Positions 1 to 7,495 of a DNA stretch of 64,000 nt are shown here, in pieces. The stretch is from Deltaproteobacteria bacterium (GTDB taxonomy: Bacteria > CG2-30-53-67). The stretch's first letter is position 1. Each line of letters starts with the position of its first letter. The notes beneath the pieces are model-generated. The model was not told where the DNA came from. It saw only the letters and a program-made list of their open reading frames with translations, and did not search any database. The position numbers and the translations under genes are program-made. Location: NCBI GenBank assembly GCA_013151235.1, contig JAADIO010000032.1:1-64000 (forward strand), read 5' to 3'.

Positions 1-556
1 TGGCCAGGGCCAACAGCTGATAACCACGGAGTAAAAAGAGAACCAGAATCGCATTCTTGAGCAGAAGAGTGGAAATGGAAATCATGTTGAGCTTGAGAAA
101 TTCCTGCAATCCTCTTAAGGTTCCCAAGAATACCGAGCAAAGAAAACCGAAAGAAAGGTCAATTCCTACAATCATGAACACAATGTATAAGTAGGATTGC
201 TTGAGCGCTGCGATCCCGAACAGGTCCCTGAAAAAATAAGCGAATACTGATGCAACCAACAGGACCAGGATGCTGACTGCGGAGAAGAAAACGAACGATG
301 TGTTATAAATTTCCCTTGCCTTACGGGTTTCGTTGTTTGCAACGTACATGGATATGAAGCGGACAATGGCACTGTTGACTCCAAAGTCAAGCACCGTGAA
401 GTATCCTGTGAGTGAAACGATCAATACCCAAATGCCGTAATTTTCATTCCCCAATCGATGAACAAGAATGGGGCTAACAAAGAAAGAGACGACAATAAGG
501 GTAATGAAGTTTGCCCAGTTGGAGAATATGTTGGTAATGATCTTTTTCTTGTTCAT
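1..556 (-). CDS. Polysaccharide flippase (Wzx/MOP type), 3' end outside the window
   Basis: Reading the minus strand from the ATG at 556 gives an open frame of at least 185 residues that runs off the window without a stop. It begins MNKKKIITNIFSNW and continues through hydrophobic segments with polar turns (VHRLGNENYGIWVL, GYFTVLDFGVNSAIVRF, GTLRGLQEFLKLN), the pattern of Wzx/RfbX flippases that move lipid-linked repeat units across the inner membrane. An in-frame TGA at 587-589, which is the stop of the preceding kinase-fold gene, fixes the start region; the gap between the genes is 30 bases. It is the most distal gene seen in the exopolysaccharide cluster. The family call is good; the substrate is unknown. 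Confidence 0.8.
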   Translation of the reverse strand, partial: MNKKKIITNIFSNWANFITLIVVSFFVSPILVHRLGNENYGIWVLIVSLTGYFTVLDFGVNSAIVRFISMYVANNETRKAREIYNTSFVFFSAVSILVLLVASVFAYFFRDLFGIAALKQSYLYIVFMIVGIDLSFGFLCSVFLGTLRGLQEFLKLNMISISTLLLKNAILVLFLLRGYQLLALA

Positions 557-586
557 GGTCCGGCTACGAATGTGGTGGGGGAAGGT

Positions 587-1591
587 TCAAACACAAAGAC
601 TCTTTTCGTTTTCCACGGTATGTAAGAGCATTTTCAAGGAAAGCCGATCCATCGCGGAATGTTTTCCATAGGCGATCAGCTCACGCATGGATATTACTGC
701 AAGTGTTATTTCCAACAAAATTCTGAATGAACCACGGTCTATTTTGGTCATCGCGACATAACGGTCAAAAAGGTCAGCCAATGTTTCCGCATACACTCCA
801 CGCGAAAAAAAGGTTTGAACAAATGCGGTCGGTATATCCATGCTGCTATCTTTGTGGAGATGCAGGCAGTATCCAAGGTTGACCAGAAACCAAATGATGT
901 CCATGGGGCTTGTCGATTGCGCTGCAGCGAACTCCCAGTCTATGATACCATTAATGCGGTTTTCCCTTTCGTCAACCAGAATGTTGGCTGGCCAGTAATC
1001 ACCATGCAGGAAAAAACGTATGGGGTTTCTTCGGGATTGTTGCAAATAGTCTTGCAGTTCATTTATTTTCTTTTTACTGATTCCGGAATGAATGAATTCC
1101 CTTTCGAACCGGAACAGGATATCAGCGGATGAAGGGTTGCCCATTGTATTCTTTGAATCGAGATGTGTTTTGGATGTATTGATTGCGGCAAGTAACTCTA
1201 CGGATTGATTGAGTAAGCGTTCATTTTTCGGGGACATGCCTCTTTTCTTGATTAAACGGAATAAGTTCGTTCCGGGGAAGGCGCCCTGGAGGAAAAATAC
1301 TTGTTGTCCGACCTCCCCGATGTAATAGGGAGTCGGAATATAGGTAGAGAGTGATTTGATGCTTGAACGGGATTTAAGTGCGGCGAATTCATTCTCCAAT
1401 TTGAAACCATACTTGGAAGAGCGACATATCTTCATGACATATTCCGGATATCGGTTCCGGCCGGTAAAGATCAATATTACATCGTTTCCGTAGTCAGCAG
1501 TACAGGATGTGATGGGGGCGATATCCAGTGTGGTGGGCAACGTGGTCCCGGTATAGTTTTCCCAGTTTTTTTTGAGATGGTTTTTTAGCAA
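587..1591 (-). CDS. Aminoglycoside-phosphotransferase-fold (APH family) protein
   Basis: The 334-residue protein carries the APH/choline-kinase catalytic signature: HGDYWPANIL (catalytic Asp, then Asn) followed by IDWEFAA (Mg-binding Asp). The N-terminal lobe is poorly conserved. The frame opens with a TTG and no clear ribosome-binding site; the first internal ATG is about 50 residues in, so the exact start is uncertain. In a polysaccharide locus the substrate is more likely a sugar, lipid or amino alcohol than a drug. It lies 19 bases after the unknown 194-residue gene and 30 bases before the flippase. Antibiotic resistance should not be inferred from the family name. Confidence 0.75.
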   Translation of the reverse strand: MLKNHLKKNWENYTGTTLPTTLDIAPITSCTADYGNDVILIFTGRNRYPEYVMKICRSSKYGFKLENEFAALKSRSSIKSLSTYIPTPYYIGEVGQQVFFLQGAFPGTNLFRLIKKRGMSPKNERLLNQSVELLAAINTSKTHLDSKNTMGNPSSADILFRFEREFIHSGISKKKINELQDYLQQSRRNPIRFFLHGDYWPANILVDERENRINGIIDWEFAAAQSTSPMDIIWFLVNLGYCLHLHKDSSMDIPTAFVQTFFSRGVYAETLADLFDRYVAMTKIDRGSFRILLEITLAVISMRELIAYGKHSAMDRLSLKMLLHTVENEKSLCV

Positions 1592-1610
1592 GGTGGCTTG
1601 TTTCTGTGTA

Positions 1611-2195
1611 TTATGGTTGAGCCGTGATTACGAAATATTCATAAAGTTTACCGGATAATCGTGTGTGAATCATAACGTTCTTTATGATTTGTTTGAATTT
1701 TCCTGCAAAGGAAAAGTCTGTTTTCAGTCCAAGAATGTACTGCTCAATGGTTTCGTGATAATCTGTAGTTAACGGGGCGAGAGAGTAAAAATAATCGGGG
1801 TCCGCTCCATATAACTCGATATCGGAAAATGAAAGTATTTCGAGTGTTTTTATTAGATAGGTTGCATCTTTTCTTGTCTGGGTAACAAGAAAAAGTGCTC
1901 CAAATGTTTCCGGTTGTATGTTTTTTATGATATCTGGGACCGCTTCCTGGAAAGAAGCCTTATGATCAATATTGAAGCCCAGGATCTTGCTTGAGGAAGG
2001 AGCCTTCTCTTCGGCGGGGTCAACTTCGGGGTTGATTATAGAATAGTGATGAACACTATTTTCTTTGAAGCTGTAGATTTCTGCCCGGTGCCATGAAACG
2101 CCAAAGAAAAGTACTTTGATATGATTGAGAATATCGCGCATGTAGGTTAATTTCGTTTCCCTTTCAGGCCGGAAACATTCATCTTGTGCGTGCAT
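1611..2195 (-). CDS. Conserved-looking protein of unknown function in the exopolysaccharide cluster
   Basis: This 194-residue frame starts with ATG inside the end of the O-antigen-ligase-like gene (17-base overlap), so translational coupling is likely. I do not recognise a family. It has no signal peptide or membrane segment. The middle (FGALFLVTQTRKDATYLIKTLEILSFSDIELYG) looks like alternating strands and helices, and the end is TRLSGKLYEYFVITAQP. A later ATG at 2141 (MRDILNHIKV) is an alternative start. Same-strand placement and tight spacing argue that it is a real gene. It could be a divergent methyltransferase-like or regulatory protein, but no catalytic motif is visible. Confidence 0.55.
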   Translation of the reverse strand: MHAQDECFRPERETKLTYMRDILNHIKVLFFGVSWHRAEIYSFKENSVHHYSIINPEVDPAEEKAPSSSKILGFNIDHKASFQEAVPDIIKNIQPETFGALFLVTQTRKDATYLIKTLEILSFSDIELYGADPDYFYSLAPLTTDYHETIEQYILGLKTDFSFAGKFKQIIKNVMIHTRLSGKLYEYFVITAQP

Positions 2196-3507
2196 GTTCC
2201 ATACGCTTAGTAGTTGATAGTGCTTCTTGCGGTGTATCTTGAATCTCTTTTCTTATGATAGCGGAAACGATAATTTGTATCGGCAGAAAAACGGCCGTAA
2301 TTGCGTTTATGAAGAAAATACAGACACAAAAACCAGCAATCCCTGCTTCTATTGCTCCTAAAAATGAAAACAGTTCTTTATTTTTTTCTGTAACCGGGAT
2401 GATTTTTCTGAGTGTCCTGTTTTTGAGAAACGTACCGAAAACAAGCAGAAAGTAGGGAACAGCCGCAAATAGTCCGGCATCGGAAAGAATTTCAATATAG
2501 GTATTATGAGTAACCTTGGGATTATAATTCCTGAAGACCCATGCCTTGAAATCAGGTTCCAGATAGTCGAAGTTGTTTTCATATTCCATTTTTGCCAATG
2601 GGTAGGAAAGAAACCCGGTACCGAATAAAGGGTGGTCCCGGAATACCATCAGACCAGCCTTCCAGAGGATTATACGGGACTTTGCGGACCATCCCAGGGT
2701 TTCTTCGTTTTCCATTGATGAGACCCTTCGCACGTAACTCTGGCTTATGAATGGTAAAACGATGACCGTGATCAGAAGGGCGGCTATCAGGGCTTTGGTT
2801 CTGTTATTTATTCTAAGAATCATCACGGCGACAACCGTGGCAAATCCCAGAAGTCCTCCCCGCGACTGAGTAAATATGACCAACAAGATCATAATAGTTG
2901 AAGCCGTGAAACCAATAAACTTTGTCTTGTTATTGTCCCCGTCGAAGAGCTTTTGAAAGGCCAGTGGAGAAGTTAGGACAAAAAGTGCCGCTACACCATT
3001 CGTATCTGAAGAAGCATGTCCACCCAGACCTTCCAGACGAGCATTTCCTAAAAAGTGTTGCTGTATCCCCCAGATTCCGAGCAGCACAAAACTGAAGAGT
3101 ATGAAGTTCTCAAGTGTTCTGATTTCCTGAAAGTTATTAACAAGAACAACAAGCAATACAGCATAAAGATAGGTTTTGACGATTTCGTTTGCATAATAAT
3201 AGGATCTTGAAATTTCATAGTGAGACAGAAAGATAGAGAGAATCAATGCGCCATAAAGCCATAGGATTAGCAAGGGCTGTGGTTCCAGAAATGACTTGAA
3301 GGTAAACCGACCGGAATTCAGGATAGTGGCGATCCATGTGCAAGCAAAGAGAACCACAAAAGTTTTTGCACCAGTGTTCCCACCCCAAAAAAACATCTCC
3401 GGGCGGATGATGTTGAAAAAGGTATACAGGATCAGTCCCCATAGGGGTCTTCTCCAGATGAAGGGAAGAGAAAGAAAGATGAATGCCCAATAAACGGATG
3501 CTCTCAA
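2179..3507 (-). CDS. O-antigen ligase/polymerase-like membrane protein, exosortase-associated
   Basis: This 442-residue polytopic protein has about ten hydrophobic segments. The opening (WRRPLWGLILYTFFNIIRPEMFFWG) resembles the exosortase A-associated putative O-glycosylation ligase family. The C-terminal half holds the Wzy_C-type loop with THNTYIEILSDAGLF, where the His is conserved in WaaL/Wzy proteins, plus TQSRGGLLG. It probably polymerises repeat units or attaches glycan in the periplasm. The frame opens with TTG at 3507 and has only a weak ribosome-binding site, so the start is provisional. Its 3' end overlaps the next gene by 17 bases. Confidence 0.82.
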   Translation of the reverse strand: MRASVYWAFIFLSLPFIWRRPLWGLILYTFFNIIRPEMFFWGGNTGAKTFVVLFACTWIATILNSGRFTFKSFLEPQPLLILWLYGALILSIFLSHYEISRSYYYANEIVKTYLYAVLLVVLVNNFQEIRTLENFILFSFVLLGIWGIQQHFLGNARLEGLGGHASSDTNGVAALFVLTSPLAFQKLFDGDNNKTKFIGFTASTIMILLVIFTQSRGGLLGFATVVAVMILRINNRTKALIAALLITVIVLPFISQSYVRRVSSMENEETLGWSAKSRIILWKAGLMVFRDHPLFGTGFLSYPLAKMEYENNFDYLEPDFKAWVFRNYNPKVTHNTYIEILSDAGLFAAVPYFLLVFGTFLKNRTLRKIIPVTEKNKELFSFLGAIEAGIAGFCVCIFFINAITAVFLPIQIIVSAIIRKEIQDTPQEALSTTKRMEHARTR

Positions 3508-3585
3508 AATACGCTCGTATATAAGTTGTTGAAAACTTCAGCTCTCAGGTTTTTTGCCAAGGTTCCTGAAGCTGCTGTTTCCCTA

Positions 3586-5403
3586 TTATTGCCTGACAAT
3601 AAACGGTCCCATCGCGAGATAAGGAAGGTCCCCCTGATTAAAAGCCTTGATGGCATCTTGGGGAGTGCAGACAATGGGTTCTTCATGCATATTGAAACTT
3701 GTGTTGATAATCGAAGGAATCCCGGTTATGGACGCATATTCTTTGATGATGTTATAGAAACTTTCATTTGTCTGCGGGCTTACAAGCTGTGGCCGTGCGG
3801 TTTTGTCAACATGCACGGCCGCCGGACACTTTCCCACCATAAAATCTGTACAATCAAATGTGATCGTCATAAACTGAGCCGTATATTCTGCCCCATGAAT
3901 ATTCTTGTAGCACTTGTTCCTTTCTTCATATAATGTTGCCGGTGCGAAGGGCATGAATTCCGTTCGTTTTAATTGCTGGTTGAGCCAGAGATTGACCGAG
4001 GGATCGGTTGCGTGGTAGAGGATGGACCTGTTGCCGAGGGCCCTGGGGCCGTATTCCATCCTGCCGTTGAATCGTGCTACGATGTTGCCGTCCGCAAGAA
4101 GTTCCGCAATCCGTCTTTCAATATTTTGAGGTCTTTCCGGTTTAAGCCCGGCCTGATGTATGGCGGAAAGCATTTCTTCCTCAGGATATTCCGGTCCCCA
4201 ATAGACATCATCAATACGTTCGGTCTGAAGAGAGCTCGTCTCCTGGGTATAAAGTGCCATGGCTGCACCCACGCAACATCCACCATCCCCCATGTTCGGG
4301 TGGATGAAGATATTTTCCACCCCGTCGATCTCGAAAATACGCTGGTTTGCCTTAACGTTTGCGACGACACCGCCGGATAGTGCGACATTCTTTATCCCGG
4401 TTTGTTTTACATAATACGCGATATATTCGCATGCGATGTCCTCCAGAACCTTCTGATAGGCTGCTGCAACTGCCGGTTTTGAAAAACGGGATGCCAGATA
4501 GCGTGAGAAAACGAAATTATGCGGCAGATGATAATAAATATCGCCGTCGGATGTTTCGAAGAAAGAGCGTACCGTATCATAGAGGATGTCGGCTTTTTCG
4601 TATGCGGCTAATCCGACGATTTTGCCTTCGTGCCGGCCGGGCTTGAAACCAAGCGATGATGTTACCTTTTCATAAAATTCTCCAAGACTGACAGGATGCT
4701 TCAGGGCATGTATCCGTTCTATCCCGCCATTGCGGCCGATGGAGACACTTCCGGCAAGCCCGCTTCCATAACCGTCGAGTGTAATAAGCAGTGCCTCGTC
4801 AAAGCCTGAGGTAAAGTAGGTATTTGCGGCATGACAAAGGTGATGGTCGAAACGTTGCAGTTTATGGTCAATGCCGAATTTCTGCAATCCCTTGATCAGC
4901 TCTTCCTGCCAATGTCTGTGGTCCCGGCTTGCTCCTTCCACCCATTGTTTTCTTTTACGTCTTCCCATTATGGTGCCTATCCATGAATAGGTACTCAGCA
5001 TTCTATATGCGATGTTCATATATCCCGGCTTCTTCATGTACAATTTTTTTTCCGTAAGAGCCGGTATGTTGTATTTTTTTTCCGGTTGTTCCGGCAAGTT
5101 CCGCATGTGATGGAAAAGGTTTTGAGGAGGATATACTTTTTCTTTGTCGGCATGCCAACGTGCTGAGCTTCTCATCAGCTCCGATTCCCTTTGCCAGTCA
5201 TAAAATGAGTATGCGACGTGATCGACCGATTGAGCGGTAAGCCCGTATCGCTGGAAAAGCTCTTGCAAAGCCAGATAGGGGAACCCGGCATGTATCTTGA
5301 TCCGGCTCAGTCTTTCTTCAGCAATTGCAGCGATCACTTTCCCGTCTTCCAGCAGGCAAACGGTAGCGTCTTTGTCTAAGGGGGATATACCGATAATTTT
5401 CAT
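3586..5403 (-). CDS. Carbamoyltransferase (NodU/CmcH family)
   Basis: The 605-residue protein begins MKIIGISPLDKDATVCLLEDG and contains the marks of the family: DHHLCHA around residues 186-192, the ATPase-like LITLDGYGSG, HEGKIVGLAAY, LSGGVVANVKANQ, and the C-terminal domain signature MEYGPRALGNRSIL. NodU/CmcH enzymes use carbamoyl phosphate and ATP to carbamoylate a hydroxyl; here the acceptor is probably a sugar of the exopolysaccharide. Its ATG overlaps the TGA of the deacetylase upstream (ATGA, 5400-5403), showing translational coupling. The length is normal and no key segment is missing. Confidence 0.9.
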   Translation of the reverse strand: MKIIGISPLDKDATVCLLEDGKVIAAIAEERLSRIKIHAGFPYLALQELFQRYGLTAQSVDHVAYSFYDWQRESELMRSSARWHADKEKVYPPQNLFHHMRNLPEQPEKKYNIPALTEKKLYMKKPGYMNIAYRMLSTYSWIGTIMGRRKRKQWVEGASRDHRHWQEELIKGLQKFGIDHKLQRFDHHLCHAANTYFTSGFDEALLITLDGYGSGLAGSVSIGRNGGIERIHALKHPVSLGEFYEKVTSSLGFKPGRHEGKIVGLAAYEKADILYDTVRSFFETSDGDIYYHLPHNFVFSRYLASRFSKPAVAAAYQKVLEDIACEYIAYYVKQTGIKNVALSGGVVANVKANQRIFEIDGVENIFIHPNMGDGGCCVGAAMALYTQETSSLQTERIDDVYWGPEYPEEEMLSAIHQAGLKPERPQNIERRIAELLADGNIVARFNGRMEYGPRALGNRSILYHATDPSVNLWLNQQLKRTEFMPFAPATLYEERNKCYKNIHGAEYTAQFMTITFDCTDFMVGKCPAAVHVDKTARPQLVSPQTNESFYNIIKEYASITGIPSIINTSFNMHEEPIVCTPQDAIKAFNQGDLPYLAMGPFIVRQ

Positions 5404-6386
5404 GAAAGATTTTCCTCCAGCATCTTTGTATATGCCTCTCTTATGGTAAGGAAATCCGCGTGATAGGTTTTCTGAATGTAAGTTACAACATTTTCAATGG
5501 TTCTGAAAAAGTTCTGTTTATCCTGCGGCGTGGTTACGTAGGCCGTACTGCCCGGTCGTAGATCCGAGCTGTGAAAAAAAAGGTTAATAACGCTGTTGCC
5601 GTTATGGATGTTCATGTCAATACAGCGACAAATATCTTCGGTAGTGTAACCTTCCGGGGTAATGGCTACTTTTCGCAATAATTTCAGGCGCCACAAGATT
5701 CCGATCACATGCAGCCTGGCAACCTTGGGGGTGGAGAGAATGCGATACAACTTATTTGAGAACTGAAACCAGGGGAGAGTAAATCCTGCTGTGGCCGGTA
5801 TCTCCAATAGCGAACGCTGCTTTCCTTGTGCAAGGCAGTTCTCGAAATCGGGATAATAAGGATAAAGAAGGGCGTTGTCGTACGAAAAATCCTTTTCGCT
5901 ATAAAAAGGTCTGATGCTGGAGTCGACTTGATAGCCATAATGCGCTAATAAACGCATGATTTTCCCGTCCATACCCCATCTTCCTGAACGGAAAGAAAAA
6001 GGATGTATGCCGAAGCGTTCCTTGATAATATCGGTAAGCTTTTTCAATTTCCTTTCTACCAGGAGGATGGGCAGATTGATTATAAATGAGTTATGATCGT
6101 TGATTTCTTCCGTGACAGGAGGGTTGCACCATGGATGCAGATGAGCACCGATGTCGCACTCCTTTTTTTTGAAATAGCTCTTTAAAGTCGCGCAGTTTTC
6201 TTCTTTTTCCACGACGGCATGGTCAACAAAGTAGGTTGGAATAATGGAAAGAGACCGGCAAAGATCCTGGAATTCATGAATGTACGAGATATTCTCCGTC
6301 GAGTACGGTGGAACAGGGAGCGGCCCGGACCAATCCCATTCCTCTTCCGTGTCTATGGTGATTAAAAAGATAACTCGTTTTTTCAT
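5400..6386 (-). CDS. Polysaccharide deacetylase-like protein (first of two)
   Basis: The 328-residue protein starts MKKRVIFLITIDTEEEWDW; the ITIDTE stretch is the position of the catalytic/metal Asp motif in the WalW/PuuE-like branch of the NodB fold. GAHLHPWCNPP carries the metal-binding histidines, and FRSGRWGMDGKIMRLLAHYGYQVDSS is the RxxR-like motif 3. No signal peptide is evident, so it probably acts on a cytoplasmic precursor. XrtA-type exosortase loci commonly include such a deacetylase. It overlaps the carbamoyltransferase by 4 bases and follows the second deacetylase after 68 bases. Confidence 0.78.
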   Translation of the reverse strand: MKKRVIFLITIDTEEEWDWSGPLPVPPYSTENISYIHEFQDLCRSLSIIPTYFVDHAVVEKEENCATLKSYFKKKECDIGAHLHPWCNPPVTEEINDHNSFIINLPILLVERKLKKLTDIIKERFGIHPFSFRSGRWGMDGKIMRLLAHYGYQVDSSIRPFYSEKDFSYDNALLYPYYPDFENCLAQGKQRSLLEIPATAGFTLPWFQFSNKLYRILSTPKVARLHVIGILWRLKLLRKVAITPEGYTTEDICRCIDMNIHNGNSVINLFFHSSDLRPGSTAYVTTPQDKQNFFRTIENVVTYIQKTYHADFLTIREAYTKMLEENLS

Positions 6387-6454
6387 TCCTGAATTGCTTC
6401 GACGTAATTTCTAAGAGTTGGAAATCTTTATCCGTGAAAGAAGTACCTGTGATC

Positions 6455-7495
6455 CTACCACGAAAGAAACGATTTTCGATACTCAAAGAAGCCTGACATG
6501 CTCAATCGATAAAAGCTTTTACGTGCTGATATGTCATTGCCCACACCGACGCGAGGGATAGAAAGTGGATGGTCCTTGCCCGGATTGTACAGTCCGTAAT
6601 CCGTGGCAAACGCGCATTTGTAGCCGTAATGAGCCAGTAATTTCCTATGTTCTGGTGAGTAATCCTTTCCAAACTGGCCATTCGGGTAACAGAACGCCCT
6701 GATCTCATGCCCTAACTTTTTTTCAAGCCTTATTTTCGACCCGGCCAATTCTCCTTCAAGCAGTTCCTCCGGTGTGTTTGTGAGAATTCTGTGGGTAGCG
6801 GTATGGGAGCCGAATTCAATCAGTCCTTCTTTGTCCATCTTGAATACTTCAGGCCAGGTCAACATCCCGAAATCATCTATGTAAGTGGATCGGTCGAAGC
6901 CAACCTGGGAGACAACCTGCTGCAAAAGAGCGGATCTTTCATTGCCGTGCTTTCTCTTCAGGTATTCCACCTCCATGTGGTAAGCTTCATAATATTGTTT
7001 TTTCGAGAAAAGAAAGTTTGCCTGTGGGTTGGTAAGCCGGAGGTTTGCTTGCTGTTTTCCGGCTTCGAGAATGGTCAGCAATAGTTCGTCAACCCAGAAA
7101 AACCGGTCCGAGTTTATGTAATCAACAGTAAGGAAAATAACGGTTGGAATCCTGTATCTTTTCAGGATCGGGTAGGCGACAGTCATGTTATTCCTGAAAC
7201 CGTCATCCAGGGTGATTAAAACGGAATGATCAGGGAGGGGGTTGTCTGTTGCCGCCGCCGACAAGACTTCATTTAATGAAACGGGGTTATAGTATTTCGC
7301 GAGCCAGGAGATCTGTTGCTCGAAGATGCGCGCAGGTAACAATGTCCATGCAGAAGGAGGATTTTTGCTTTGTGTAACTCCATGATACGTCACTACCAGA
7401 AGGCGTTTCCGGTATCTGTGCCGCAGAAATCGGCTGACGCCTGCAAAAAGCAGGATGTTACAGAAGGCAATCTTTGTGAACTCCTTAAATGTCAT
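6455..7495 (-). CDS. Polysaccharide deacetylase (NodB homology domain, second of two)
   Basis: The NodB domain is clear: VVTYHGV, ITLDDGFRNN with the catalytic Asp-Asp pair, FGSHTATHRIL with the metal-binding His-x3-His, and CYPNGQFGKDY. I place the start at the ATG at 7495 (MTFKEFTKIAFC) because it overlaps the upstream TGA as ATGA; a longer reading from 7558 would add 21 residues inside the lyase-like gene. The predicted length is 346 residues. The enzyme probably removes N- or O-acetyl groups from the polymer. Two divergent deacetylases in one locus suggest two acetylated positions or two stages of assembly. Confidence 0.85.
   Translation of the reverse strand: MTFKEFTKIAFCNILLFAGVSRFLRHRYRKRLLVVTYHGVTQSKNPPSAWTLLPARIFEQQISWLAKYYNPVSLNEVLSAAATDNPLPDHSVLITLDDGFRNNMTVAYPILKRYRIPTVIFLTVDYINSDRFFWVDELLLTILEAGKQQANLRLTNPQANFLFSKKQYYEAYHMEVEYLKRKHGNERSALLQQVVSQVGFDRSTYIDDFGMLTWPEVFKMDKEGLIEFGSHTATHRILTNTPEELLEGELAGSKIRLEKKLGHEIRAFCYPNGQFGKDYSPEHRKLLAHYGYKCAFATDYGLYNPGKDHPLSIPRVGVGNDISARKSFYRLSMSGFFEYRKSFLSW

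Noticed and set aside
587-1591. Aminoglycoside resistance gene
   Set aside because: Only the general APH/kinase fold is seen. The gene sits in a polysaccharide operon with no mobile element, so drug resistance is not supported.
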